A stretch of DNA of 64,000 nucleotides, from the NCBI GenBank assembly GCA_035494855.1, contig DATJGR010000105.1, forward strand, positions 1 to 64,000. Direction: 5' to 3'. The notes under the pieces were generated by a model. That model was given only the letters and a program-made list of their open reading frames with translations, did not search any database and was not told where the DNA came from. Each line of letters starts with the position of its first letter. Within the stretch, counting starts at the first letter, position 1. This stretch comes from DATJGR01 sp035494855 (GTDB lineage: Bacteria > Pseudomonadota > Gammaproteobacteria > Pseudomonadales > Azotimanducaceae). Of this stretch, positions 45,240 through 53,866 are shown piece after piece. The translations under genes and the position numbers were made by a program.

Positions 45240-45956
45240 TCAGGCGTCGGGCTTCAGCGTTCCGAACGTGCCTTTCGGCAGATGCCGGATGTCCTTTCCT
45301 TCTACCAGGTAGAGGACGTACTCGGAGATATTCTTGGCGTGGTCGCCGATTCTCTCGAGTGAGCGGGCCACCCAGATCAGATGCAGATCGCGTTCGACCG
45401 CGTCTGGGTTCTCGGTCATCGAGTTCGCCAACAGCTGGATTACGGCGCGATATTCTTCGTCCACCTGCTTGTCGGCCGCTATCAGATCCAGCGCCTCTTT
45501 CGTGTCGAGGCGCGCCAACGCGTCGAGTGCCCGCGACACCATCGTCGTGGACAGCTGCCCCAGCCGCGCCGTTTCGCCGTACAGGTTCTTCTGGTAGTCG
45601 AGGTTCGACAGTTCGCGCGCCATTTTGGCGATGCGGTTGGCCTCGTCGCCGATCCGTTCGAGGTCCGTGCTCGATTTCATTACCGTTACGAGCAGCCGCA
45701 GATCGGTGGCGGTGGGCTGACGGCGGGCGATGATGTGAATGCACTGTTCGTCGAGCGTCACCTCGAAGCGATTGACCTCGTGATCGCGGGCCGACACTTT
45801 GGCCGCAAGTTCCGCGTCGTAAGTCGAGATCGCTTTGATTGCATCACGCAGCTGCTGCTCAACCATGCCGCCCATTTCCATCAGGCGGCGTCGGACGATC
45901 TCCAACTCTGCGTCGTACTGTTCCGAGATGTGCCGACTCAATTGATGCATCTCCAT
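45240..45956 (-). CDS. phoU: Phosphate-signalling regulator PhoU
   Basis: The protein has 238 residues, two three-helix PhoU repeats. HISEQYDAELEIVRRRLMEMGG and the acidic metal-binding motifs (ERIGDEANRI, ERIGDHAKNI) are clear. PhoU links the Pst transporter to PhoR and keeps the Pho regulon off when phosphate is plentiful. It lies 86 bp after phoR on the same strand, and pstSCAB, normally adjacent, are not in the window. Confidence 0.95.
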   Translation of the reverse strand: MEMHQLSRHISEQYDAELEIVRRRLMEMGGMVEQQLRDAIKAISTYDAELAAKVSARDHEVNRFEVTLDEQCIHIIARRQPTATDLRLLVTVMKSSTDLERIGDEANRIAKMARELSNLDYQKNLYGETARLGQLSTTMVSRALDALARLDTKEALDLIAADKQVDEEYRAVIQLLANSMTENPDAVERDLHLIWVARSLERIGDHAKNISEYVLYLVEGKDIRHLPKGTFGTLKPDA

Positions 45957-46042
45957 TGCCTCGCTGAACTCTACTAGCTTGATTAGCCGTCGAACAGATA
46001 TTCAAACCTATTACAGGCAGCGCTCGCGAACCTCGACGTCCG

Positions 46043-47332
46043 TCACGTCGTCGCGACCGAATTCTGGGGAAAAACACAGTAGAACAAGCTGCCCCTGTTC
46101 AATTCGCTCTGGACGCCGAGCGTCGCGTCGTGGCGTTTCAGAACGTGCTTCACGATCGCGAGTCCGAGGCCGGTGCCGCCGCGCGCGCGGGAACCCGACA
46201 GATCGACGCGGTAGAAGCGCTCGGTGATTCGAGTCAGGTGCTGCGCTGGGATCCCCATGCCGTGGTCTTCCACCTCGAACCGGGGACCGGCTTGAGTCGC
46301 GAACCAGCGCACGAGAATGTCTCCACCGTCCGGACTGTAACGAACGGCATTGCCGACCAGATTTGAAAACGCACTGTGCAGTTCGAACTCGCTGCCGCGC
46401 AGCCGCAACGCGGGATCGGCCTCGAGCGTAATCCGGTGTCGTCCGTCGGAAATCTGGCGGGCTTCCGCGACGATCGACTCGAGCATCGGTGCAACCGCCA
46501 CGATGTCGACATCCGTTTGCGACGGTTTCGGACTCGATTCGAGGCGCGTCAGCAACAGAAGGTCGTCTACCAGGACTTTCATGCGCTTTGCCGGCGAACC
46601 CAGACGCGTGATCAGTGCGCGAAGCTGTTCCTGATCGAGAGACTCGTCGTGGTCGAGCGACTCGAGATATCCGAGGATCACCGTCAACGGCGTGCGCAGC
46701 TCATGCGAAACGTTGGCGACGAAATCCTGCCGCATGCTCAGCAGGCGGTTCAGCTGCGACACATCGCGCGCCAGTATCAGCATCCGCGTTTCGTCGATGT
46801 CGATCCTGCGCACCTCGAGTTGCAGGTCGGAGTGCGTAGCGGTGATTTCCACCAGACCCTCCGCGGCCTGTCCGTTCACCAGCGATGCAATCTCGGGATT
46901 GCGCACCAACGACACGAAGTTCTGGCCGACGTCGCGCGCCGACAGTCCCAGGAGTGTCTGGGCAGCCAGATTGAACATGTCGATCTCACCATTGCGCTTA
47001 ATGAGTACTGCGCCGTCGGGCAACGCTTCAGTCGCCGACCGCACATAGCGCAGGCGAGTGGTGAGACGTCGGATCCGCGAACGCAGGAGGCGCAGCGAGC
47101 GGAACACACGGACCGTCGGCTCCTGCCACAGCTCCACGGTGTTGTCGGGTCGCCGCATCGGATGTCGGGACCACTGGCGCATCCGCACGAATTCGCGCGC
47201 GTGCGGCATCATCCAGAAAATCAGACCGACGATGACCGCCGTGCCCCAGAAATGGGTCGCGGCGCCAGCCACGAGCACCGCGCCCGTCACGACACCGGTC
47301 CGGATCAGTTCGCCTTTGAGGCCGGGAATCAC
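46043..47332 (-). CDS. phoR: Phosphate-regulon sensor kinase PhoR
   Basis: The protein has 429 residues. Two N-terminal membrane helices (about 13-42) with little periplasmic sequence, a Pro/Arg-rich stretch, a PAS domain (about 100-190), HisKA with His210 in FVANVSHELRTPL, and HATPase_c with NAVRYSPDGG and GTGLGLAIVKH. It phosphorylates PhoB when phosphate is limiting. Its ATG overlaps the phoB stop by 4 bp. Confidence 0.95.
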   Translation of the reverse strand: MIPGLKGELIRTGVVTGAVLVAGAATHFWGTAVIVGLIFWMMPHAREFVRMRQWSRHPMRRPDNTVELWQEPTVRVFRSLRLLRSRIRRLTTRLRYVRSATEALPDGAVLIKRNGEIDMFNLAAQTLLGLSARDVGQNFVSLVRNPEIASLVNGQAAEGLVEITATHSDLQLEVRRIDIDETRMLILARDVSQLNRLLSMRQDFVANVSHELRTPLTVILGYLESLDHDESLDQEQLRALITRLGSPAKRMKVLVDDLLLLTRLESSPKPSQTDVDIVAVAPMLESIVAEARQISDGRHRITLEADPALRLRGSEFELHSAFSNLVGNAVRYSPDGGDILVRWFATQAGPRFEVEDHGMGIPAQHLTRITERFYRVDLSGSRARGGTGLGLAIVKHVLKRHDATLGVQSELNRGSLFYCVFPQNSVATT

Positions 47333-48033
47333 GCCAGCGAATCGAACGCCGCGGGCGCGAGCCGATAACCGACGCCGCGTACGGTCTCCACCAACGCATC
47401 GAGACGGAATGGCTTCAGTGCGCGTCGAAGCCGCAGGACGTGCACGTCGACGGTGCGCTCTTCGACGTATACCGAACGACCCCAGACGCGATCGAGCAAT
47501 TGCGCACGATCGAACGCCCTATCGGGGTGTTGCATGAGAAACGTCAGCAACCGGAATTCGGTCGGGCCGAGGTGAATCGGCGTTTCGGCGTACATCAGGC
47601 GGTGGCTCTTCAGGTCTACCGTCAGCGGGCCGATGCTGAGTCGACCGTCGACTGCGCCGCCGGCGCGCCGTTGCAACGCGCGGATCCGCGCGATCAGTTC
47701 GCGTGGCGAAAACGGTTTCGTCAGGTAGTCGTCGACGCCGGAGTCGAAGCCCTTCAGTTTGTCCGCTTCCTCACCGCGCGCGGTCAGCATGATCATCGGC
47801 AGGTCGGCGAACAGTTCGTCGCGACGCAACCGGCGCGCCAGGTCGATGCCGCTCGCACCGGGCAACATCCAATCGATGACCGCGACGGCGGGCATCGGAC
47901 CATCCAGCAGCTGAAGCGCTTCCTCGGCACTACCTGCACCGAGCGTGTTGAAGCCCGCCCGATTCAGCGCAAACGTCAGCATGTCGCGGATTTCAGGTTC
48001 GTCCTCCACCAGCAAGACGGTTTGCGTTGTCAT
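47329..48033 (-). CDS. phoB: Phosphate-regulon response regulator PhoB
   Basis: The protein has 234 residues. The receiver domain has acidic DE residues at 11-12, phospho-acceptor Asp54 (VIDWMLPG) and Lys in DYLTKPFSPREL. The OmpR-type winged helix follows (residues about 130-228) with YVEERTVDVHVLRLRRAL as recognition helix. It binds Pho boxes. A possible Pho box lies about 120 bases upstream. It forms a coupled pair with phoR. Confidence 0.95.
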   Translation of the reverse strand: MTTQTVLLVEDEPEIRDMLTFALNRAGFNTLGAGSAEEALQLLDGPMPAVAVIDWMLPGASGIDLARRLRRDELFADLPMIMLTARGEEADKLKGFDSGVDDYLTKPFSPRELIARIRALQRRAGGAVDGRLSIGPLTVDLKSHRLMYAETPIHLGPTEFRLLTFLMQHPDRAFDRAQLLDRVWGRSVYVEERTVDVHVLRLRRALKPFRLDALVETVRGVGYRLAPAAFDSLA

Positions 48034-48152
48034 TGCATGCGTCCGTGGGTCACCGTGATCGCGGGATCTGCCGTTCGTATTCTCACAGGTGATCGACTCA
48101 GAATCGACTCTCCAGCGGGTTGGCGCGATGCCGGCCAGTGTCGTTGGCGAAA

Positions 48153-48170
48153 GTTATGGATTTATGACGC
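48153..48170 (-). promoter_or_regulatory. Weak Pho-box candidate upstream of phoB
   Basis: On the minus strand the site contains the uninterrupted core GTCATAAATC, ten bases of the E. coli Pho-box consensus. Over 18 positions 12 match; the second half-site is poor. No clear -10 sits 11 bases downstream. phoB autoregulation through such a box is common, which makes the position plausible. Confidence 0.33.
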
Positions 48171-48249
48171 AGCGCTCCGCGCGAGGCCCATGGACGCATC
48201 CGTGACCTCTGTATAGGCTCTCTTCCCATTACTGCAGGCGGAGAAGAGC

Positions 48250-48921
48250 ATGGGTCAGACCAAACAGTTGCGCGCAATCGACGGCTTCGCGTTCGGCGCG
48301 TACGAAGCGACGCCGAGTTCGAAACCACGCGGCGGCATCGTGGTGATTCAGGAGATCTTCGGCGTCAATTCACACATCCGTAACGTCGCCGACGGATACG
48401 CGGCCGCCGGATACGCGGCGATCGCGCCGCAGATCTTCGATCGTGTCGAACGCAACGTGGAGCTTGGTTACGAGCCGACGGACATGACACGCGGCGTGGA
48501 GATCGCGCGCGGCAAGCTGAAGATGGAGCAGACGCTGCAGGATCTGCAGGCGGCGATCGACGACGCAAAGCGCTTCGGCAAGGTGGGTGTGGTCGGCTAC
48601 TGCTTTGGCGGCTTGATGGCGTGGCTCGCGGCGTGCGAACTGAACGGCGTGAGCGCCGTCGTGTCGTACTACGGCGGGGGCGTGGCGAGCCAGCTCGACC
48701 GGAAGCCGCGCTGCCCCGTGATGATGCACTTCGGCGACAAAGACGCGCACATCCCACTGAGCGACGTGGACAAGGTGCGGAAGGCGCACCCGGGCGTGAA
48801 CGTCAACGTCTACGCGGCGGATCACGGCTTCAACTGCGACCATCGCGCCAGTTACGACGCGGCTGCGGCAAAGCTCGCGCTCAGCCGCAGCCTCGATTTC
48901 TTTGCGAAGAACGTCGGCTGA
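48250..48921 (+). CDS. Dienelactone hydrolase family protein
   Basis: The protein has 223 residues. The catalytic triad is Cys118 in GYCFGG, Asp in GDKDAHIP and His in ADHGFNCDHR, exactly as in dienelactone hydrolase. Dienelactone hydrolases open cis/trans-dienelactones in chloroaromatic breakdown, but many family members have other ester substrates. A GGAGAAGAG site precedes the ATG. The riboflavin synthase gene follows by 10 bp. No ring-cleavage genes are nearby, so the substrate is open. Confidence 0.88.
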   Translation: MGQTKQLRAIDGFAFGAYEATPSSKPRGGIVVIQEIFGVNSHIRNVADGYAAAGYAAIAPQIFDRVERNVELGYEPTDMTRGVEIARGKLKMEQTLQDLQAAIDDAKRFGKVGVVGYCFGGLMAWLAACELNGVSAVVSYYGGGVASQLDRKPRCPVMMHFGDKDAHIPLSDVDKVRKAHPGVNVNVYAADHGFNCDHRASYDAAAAKLALSRSLDFFAKNVG

Positions 48922-48931
48922 AGGAGCACTC

Positions 48932-49564
48932 GTGTTCACCGGCATCGTGCAGGGGCTCTGTCGTGTCGCAACGATCACGGACGAACCGGGTCTGCGCCGT
49001 CTCCAGGTCCAGCTCGGCGGCCTCGCGGAGGGTCTGCAGACGGGCGCATCGGTAGCGGTAAACGGCACGTGCCTGACGGCGACGTTCATCGAGAATGGGC
49101 GAGTCGGGTTCGACGTCATTCGCGAATCGGTCGACCGATCCAACCTCGGCAAGCTGGCGGTTGGCGATCGGGTGAATGTCGAGCGTTCTCTCAAGTTCGG
49201 CGACGAGATCGGCGGACACGTGCTGTCCGGCCACGTCGCTGACGTCGTCACGGTGGCGCAGATCGACACTGGACCGCGCGAACGCACCATCTGGTTCGAC
49301 GTGCCGCGTCAGTGGCTCGCGTTCCTGTTCCACAAGGGGTTCGTCGCGCTCGATGGCGCCAGCCTCACGATCGCTGCGATCGATCGCGAGCGCGGACGGA
49401 TCTCCGTCAGCCTGATTCCCGAAACGATCGAACGCACGACGCTCGGGAGGGTCGTGGTCGGGGATCGCGTGAATCTCGAGATCGACGTACAGACGCAAAC
49501 GATCGTGTCGACCGTGGAGCGTCTGTTGAACGATCCGGACTGGCGCCGACAGCTACGCGCCTGA
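48932..49564 (+). CDS. ribE: Riboflavin synthase (alpha subunit)
   Basis: The protein has 210 residues from a GTG with AAGGAG five bases upstream (48921-48926). Two lumazine-binding repeats are visible: VFTGIVQG with NGTCLTATF in the first, and FDVPRQWLAFL with DGASLTIAAI in the second. It converts two 6,7-dimethyl-8-ribityllumazine molecules to riboflavin. Other rib genes are not adjacent. The 3' end converges with the DUF1631 gene, 26 bp apart. Confidence 0.9.
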   Translation: MFTGIVQGLCRVATITDEPGLRRLQVQLGGLAEGLQTGASVAVNGTCLTATFIENGRVGFDVIRESVDRSNLGKLAVGDRVNVERSLKFGDEIGGHVLSGHVADVVTVAQIDTGPRERTIWFDVPRQWLAFLFHKGFVALDGASLTIAAIDRERGRISVSLIPETIERTTLGRVVVGDRVNLEIDVQTQTIVSTVERLLNDPDWRRQLRA

Positions 49565-49590
49565 CGCGCGACGCGGAAGCCTTCTCCGGA

Positions 49591-51957
49591 TCAGGTCGGC
49601 TGGCGGTGCAGCTGCCGCAGGTTGCCGATCACCGCTTCGAGCGCGCGATCGAACACCTGCGACTCGTCGAGAATCGTGGTCGACTTGCGCTTCAACTCGA
49701 TCGCGAGTGCCATGCGCGAGCGTTCCGCAACCTTCATACCGCGGCGATTGACGAAGATGTACTTACTGCCCGGCTGAACGATTGCGGCCAGCTTGCAACG
49801 CATCTTCTGTCCGTCGTCGTGCGTCATTTCGACCCAGACGCCTTCGGTCAGCCGGTTGATCTCGCGTACCATCTCCGGTTCCGGCTCGACCGTTTCCACC
49901 GGCTCGACTTCGCCGGGACCGGTCAGCACGATCTCTTCCATTACCGGCAATTCGGGCGCTTCGGCATGGGGACGATCATCCTCGAGGAATGCGCGATCCG
50001 AGTTCGAAATGTCCGTGAGGCGATCGCGGAGGGCGGTCAGCGTCGCTTCGATCTCGGGCCCACTGAGGCCGAGCACCTCCATCCCTTGTTCGACTCGATC
50101 TAACAATCGCGGTCGGGCGCGATCGCGCTCCTCGATATCGGCGAGCGCGTCGAGCGGTTGGACGCTCCACAGCAGGTCGTCGAACGTCTGCACGGCGTCG
50201 GCCCACTCACCGGCTTCGTCGCCGTGGCGCACGCAGAGATATACGAGCACGCGACTCCATGTGTCACTGATGAAGTGACCGATCTCCGGAGGCAGCCTCA
50301 GTCCGCTGGCCTTCTGGTTCACCAGCCGCTCCACCGTCTGCTTCGCAGAAATGGTCTTGGCACGACCGGCTTCCACTTCCTTCACGCGCTGTTCCACGAT
50401 CTGAACGCGGTGATGGTCCTGCTGCACAAAGTTGCGCAGTTCGGTGACCAGGGTGCCGAAGATTTCCGGGTCGTCGCTGAAGTTGTTCAAGACGCGCAAC
50501 ACGACCGACTCGATCTTGTTGTATAGCGCGTCGCGCTTGAGTTCGGCGCTGCCACTCCAGCCGATGCCTGCGCTCGACAGTTCGTTCAACAGCTGACGTG
50601 CCGGATGGCTTGTGCGGTTGAAGAATGTCTTGTCGAGAATCGCCACCTTCAACATCGGAATCTGCAACCGACCAATCAGCGCCTTCATCGGAATGGCAAG
50701 GTTGCGGTCGTTGAGAATGTAGTCGAACAGCATGCCGACGAGATTCACCGTGTCTTCGTCGGTGCGGCCCATTGAACCCGCTGGAGCGCCGGTCACGTCC
50801 GGCGCGCGGGCCAGCACCAACTGCCGCAAGTCGATCGCGACGGGGACGTGGTCGATGTCGATCGGTTCAGTGCTTGCGGCGCTTTGAACGACCGACAACA
50901 CACTCATCAGTTCTGGTGTGGTGATGATCGGGCCGACGGGACCCGCATACTGGCCGCCGCCGATCGCACCCGAGCCCGAATAACCACCGGTCTGCCCACC
51001 ACCGTGACCGGGTTGCGCCGCAAGCAGTTGCTGTAACACCGTGAAATCGCTGTCGCCTCCCGCGCCGCCAATCCCGGAGCCGTGGAGCGCGGACGTGGCG
51101 CCGCCGTGGCCGGTACTGCGTCCGCCATCACCGGCGTGACGACCCTGGCCGCCATGACCCGCCAGCTGCGCGCCATGAGTACCCGCGGCCGCGGGTGGTC
51201 TTGCCGATGGATGGGCGTGGGTGCTCGCATCACGTTTCATCACGTTACGCAGATCCGGCAAGACGCCTGCTTCCGCGAGCAGCCGGTTCGCGTCTTCGTA
51301 GGTCTGGCCGAGATGTTCCATGACGAATCGTTCGAACAGCTTCAGCAGAACGATGCGCACTCTGATGTCGATCTCGATGCAGCTCGTCGCTCCGACGAAA
51401 GCTGCGCCCAACTGATGCGGACCGAGCGGGTTCATGCGCTCAGTGACGGTCCGGTGGGTACACAGCGCATCGATGCGGCGGGTCAACTGCATGACCGGCA
51501 GAGAGAACTGGCTGGTGACCTTCGAAACGATGCCTGCAACCGCGACGGCAATTTCGAGATCGTCGTCCTTTAGCAGCGACATGCTGTCGACCGCGGTTTC
51601 GAAGTCCGGGAACTCGTCCTCTTCAACTTGCGTCGGTTCGTACAGCGCTTCGAAGCTCGCATACATGCGCTGCCCGAACTCGGTGCTGATGCGCTTGCGC
51701 TGCACGCGGATTTCGCGCATCGAGTCGAAGTACATGTGCTGGTCGCCGTCGTTGCGCGACCGATCTGCCATCTCGAACAGCACATCGTCGGCGTTGTTGA
51801 ACAGCGTCGTGAGGAGGCCGCTCAGCGCGCGGCGGGCGGTCTGGCGCACCGAATGGAGAATCGGCGGCAGCGTGTGGGTGCTGCGTCCGGCAGCATTGGC
51901 AGGTGCCTTCAACGGCACCACTTTTGAGGACTGCGTCACTGCCTGTGTCTCCCACAT
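49591..51957 (-). CDS. DUF1631 family protein
   Basis: The protein has 788 residues. The start of the conserved region has LLTTLFNNADDVLFEMADRS with YFDSMREIR, and the end has WVEMTHDDGQKMRCKLAAIV and RRGMKVAERS, both DUF1631 hallmarks (often mislabelled thymidine phosphorylase). A Gly/His/Ala-rich low-complexity linker lies at about residues 235-330. Function is unsettled; it is mostly helical and cytoplasmic. A separate PilZ gene lies upstream on the same strand, 141 bp away, a hint of a link to cyclic-di-GMP signalling (inference). Confidence 0.85.
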   Translation of the reverse strand: MWETQAVTQSSKVVPLKAPANAAGRSTHTLPPILHSVRQTARRALSGLLTTLFNNADDVLFEMADRSRNDGDQHMYFDSMREIRVQRKRISTEFGQRMYASFEALYEPTQVEEDEFPDFETAVDSMSLLKDDDLEIAVAVAGIVSKVTSQFSLPVMQLTRRIDALCTHRTVTERMNPLGPHQLGAAFVGATSCIEIDIRVRIVLLKLFERFVMEHLGQTYEDANRLLAEAGVLPDLRNVMKRDASTHAHPSARPPAAAGTHGAQLAGHGGQGRHAGDGGRSTGHGGATSALHGSGIGGAGGDSDFTVLQQLLAAQPGHGGGQTGGYSGSGAIGGGQYAGPVGPIITTPELMSVLSVVQSAASTEPIDIDHVPVAIDLRQLVLARAPDVTGAPAGSMGRTDEDTVNLVGMLFDYILNDRNLAIPMKALIGRLQIPMLKVAILDKTFFNRTSHPARQLLNELSSAGIGWSGSAELKRDALYNKIESVVLRVLNNFSDDPEIFGTLVTELRNFVQQDHHRVQIVEQRVKEVEAGRAKTISAKQTVERLVNQKASGLRLPPEIGHFISDTWSRVLVYLCVRHGDEAGEWADAVQTFDDLLWSVQPLDALADIEERDRARPRLLDRVEQGMEVLGLSGPEIEATLTALRDRLTDISNSDRAFLEDDRPHAEAPELPVMEEIVLTGPGEVEPVETVEPEPEMVREINRLTEGVWVEMTHDDGQKMRCKLAAIVQPGSKYIFVNRRGMKVAERSRMALAIELKRKSTTILDESQVFDRALEAVIGNLRQLHRQPT

Positions 51958-52098
51958 CTATGCGTCCATTACAGCATCGAGTCGCTCGAAGGGGCGGGAT
52001 GCGGGTGGGAGTCCGACGGAGACGCGGATCACAGAACCGGTCTGACGCCGCTCCACCAATCACCGATCAATGCAGGAAAATTCCTGTGCCTTTGACGA

Positions 52099-52539
52099 TC
52101 AGCGCGCGCTCGCCTGAGCGTGGTGCTCGCGCCAATCCATGATGTCGGTCGCAGCGCCGGACTTCAGCTGTACACCGATGATCCAGCCGTCGCGGCCGTT
52201 TTCGTCGGGATCGTTCGCCGGGCGAGTCCACCGCACTTCGCCCGCGAGGAAGAACTTCCCCGGACGGCTGCGAATGTCGACCCACAGGTCGAGCAATGCG
52301 CCAGTCGGAATGACCGCATCCGTCCGGAACTGAATACCGCCGACCGAGAGGTTGATCGCGGTGCAGGAGACGGTCGTGCCAACCAGGTCCGGGTCGGCCG
52401 CCGAGAGCACGACCTGTACGAACAGGCGATCGTCGCTCTCGATCCGGGCATGCATCCGCTTGTCGTCGCGGTTACGCGATGGGCGGTTGCGCAACCGGTC
52501 ACGGGCGCTGTTCAGCTCAATCACGTTGGAATCTCTCAT
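52099..52539 (-). CDS. PilZ domain protein
   Basis: The protein has 146 residues. After a basic N terminus it has RMHAR (RxxxR) and NLSVGG (D/NxSxxG), the two cyclic-di-GMP-binding signatures, followed by the PilZ barrel (LLDLWVDIRSRPGKFFLAG, EVRWTRP, WIIGVQL). No other domain is present, so it probably works as a diffusible c-di-GMP receptor. The target is unknown. It is upstream of DUF1631 on the same strand. Confidence 0.83.
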   Translation of the reverse strand: MRDSNVIELNSARDRLRNRPSRNRDDKRMHARIESDDRLFVQVVLSAADPDLVGTTVSCTAINLSVGGIQFRTDAVIPTGALLDLWVDIRSRPGKFFLAGEVRWTRPANDPDENGRDGWIIGVQLKSGAATDIMDWREHHAQASAR

Positions 52540-52762
52540 GATGTCGGTTCAATTCTGATTGCACTGCTGAGCAGGGAGCGAGAATCGTGCCAGCTCGGGT
52601 AGAGCGGAGTTAACAGACAATAAATCAATGATATGGGACACTTATATCGAAACAACTCAAATCCAGATTCAGCCATGTTCCTGGTCGATATTCGGTGGCA
52701 AGTGACGAAATTTAGCACCACCACCTATATACTCGCGCCGCTTCAATCGTGCCGCGGTCATC

Positions 52763-53587
52763 ATGCTCCGGGCTTCTTTCGTCGAGCAACTCAGAACCTC
52801 TGAGAAAACCAATTCGTCCCTCGTCTGCGTCGGTCTCGATCCGCTTCCGGACATGATGCCGTCGGGATTCGACAAGGCTGAAGGCGTTCTCGCATTCTGT
52901 CGGCGCATCGTAGACGCAACGGCCGACCTGGTCAGCGCCTTCAAACCCCAAGCGGCGCATTTCGGCGCTTTGGGTGCGGAGCGCGAGCTGGCCGCGCTGA
53001 TCGACTACATCCACTCGAGTCATCCCGCGGTGCCAGTCGTCCTCGATGCGAAACGTGGGGACGTCGGCGCCACCGCGGAGCGTTACGCGATTGAAGTGTT
53101 CGATCGCTATGGCGCCGACGCGGTCACTGTGAATCCTTACCTCGGACCGGAAAGCTTGCGGCCGTTTCTCAAACGGACCGACAGAGGGGTCTTCATTCTC
53201 TGCCGCACCAGTAATCCGGAGAACGCCTGGCTGCAGAACCACCCCGATGACGATCCGGCATTCCTGCGAGTCGCCCGTGCGGCCGCCGAGTGGAACGTAG
53301 ACGGCAACGTGATGCTCGTGGTTGGGGCGACGTACCCAGGGGAACTCCGGCTCGTCCGGGATGCAGTGGGGGAGATGTCGTTGCTCGTTCCCGGCGTCGG
53401 TGCTCAAGGCGGCGACGTCGAAGCCGCCGTCCTCGCCGGTATCAATTCGAGCAAGTCGGGTCTGGTGGTCAACGCATCACGCAGCGTTCTCTATGCGTCG
53501 CGGGGCTCCGACTTCGAGGTAGCTGCACGCGCCGCTGTGATTTCGTTACGTAACGAGATCAATCGGGTGCGTGGTGTCGACTTGTAA
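52763..53587 (+). CDS. pyrF: Orotidine-5'-phosphate decarboxylase, type 2
   Basis: The protein has 274 residues. SSLVCVGLDPLPD and the catalytic DAKRGDVGATAERYA (Asp-x-Lys-x-x-x-x-Asp) show the OMPDC barrel; the length and motif are those of the actinobacterial/myxococcal-like type 2 form, not the shorter E. coli PyrF. It makes UMP from OMP. TATACT at 52728-52733 is a possible -10. The gene stands alone, divergent from the PilZ gene. Confidence 0.93.
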   Translation: MLRASFVEQLRTSEKTNSSLVCVGLDPLPDMMPSGFDKAEGVLAFCRRIVDATADLVSAFKPQAAHFGALGAERELAALIDYIHSSHPAVPVVLDAKRGDVGATAERYAIEVFDRYGADAVTVNPYLGPESLRPFLKRTDRGVFILCRTSNPENAWLQNHPDDDPAFLRVARAAAEWNVDGNVMLVVGATYPGELRLVRDAVGEMSLLVPGVGAQGGDVEAAVLAGINSSKSGLVVNASRSVLYASRGSDFEVAARAAVISLRNEINRVRGVDL

Positions 53588-53866
53588 TCACCTTCGCCGC
53601 GATCCGAAGATCGACATACACTTTCGTCGGCCGATCATCCTGCGCTACCGACAATTACAAAGGTCTCCAGCTGTATCAAAAACGCTGCGATACACTGCCG
53701 ACATTCCGGGAGACTCGTTAGGGTCGAGTGACTGACCCATCCAAGGCCGAGTTGTGCGCAGGGAGTCGCAATCTCCAAGATTGGCTCCCGGATGAAGCGC
53801 GTGCCGCACTAACAAATATTCAGCGGCGCGCAGATTGCCGACGGTGGGGGACGAGGAGCACACGGG

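Noticed and set aside
45957..46042. Pho-box-like sequence in the phoR-phoU gap
   Set aside because: Only the first half (CTGTAATA on the minus strand) resembles the consensus; the second half does not, and a Pho box inside this short gap is not needed for an operon gene.
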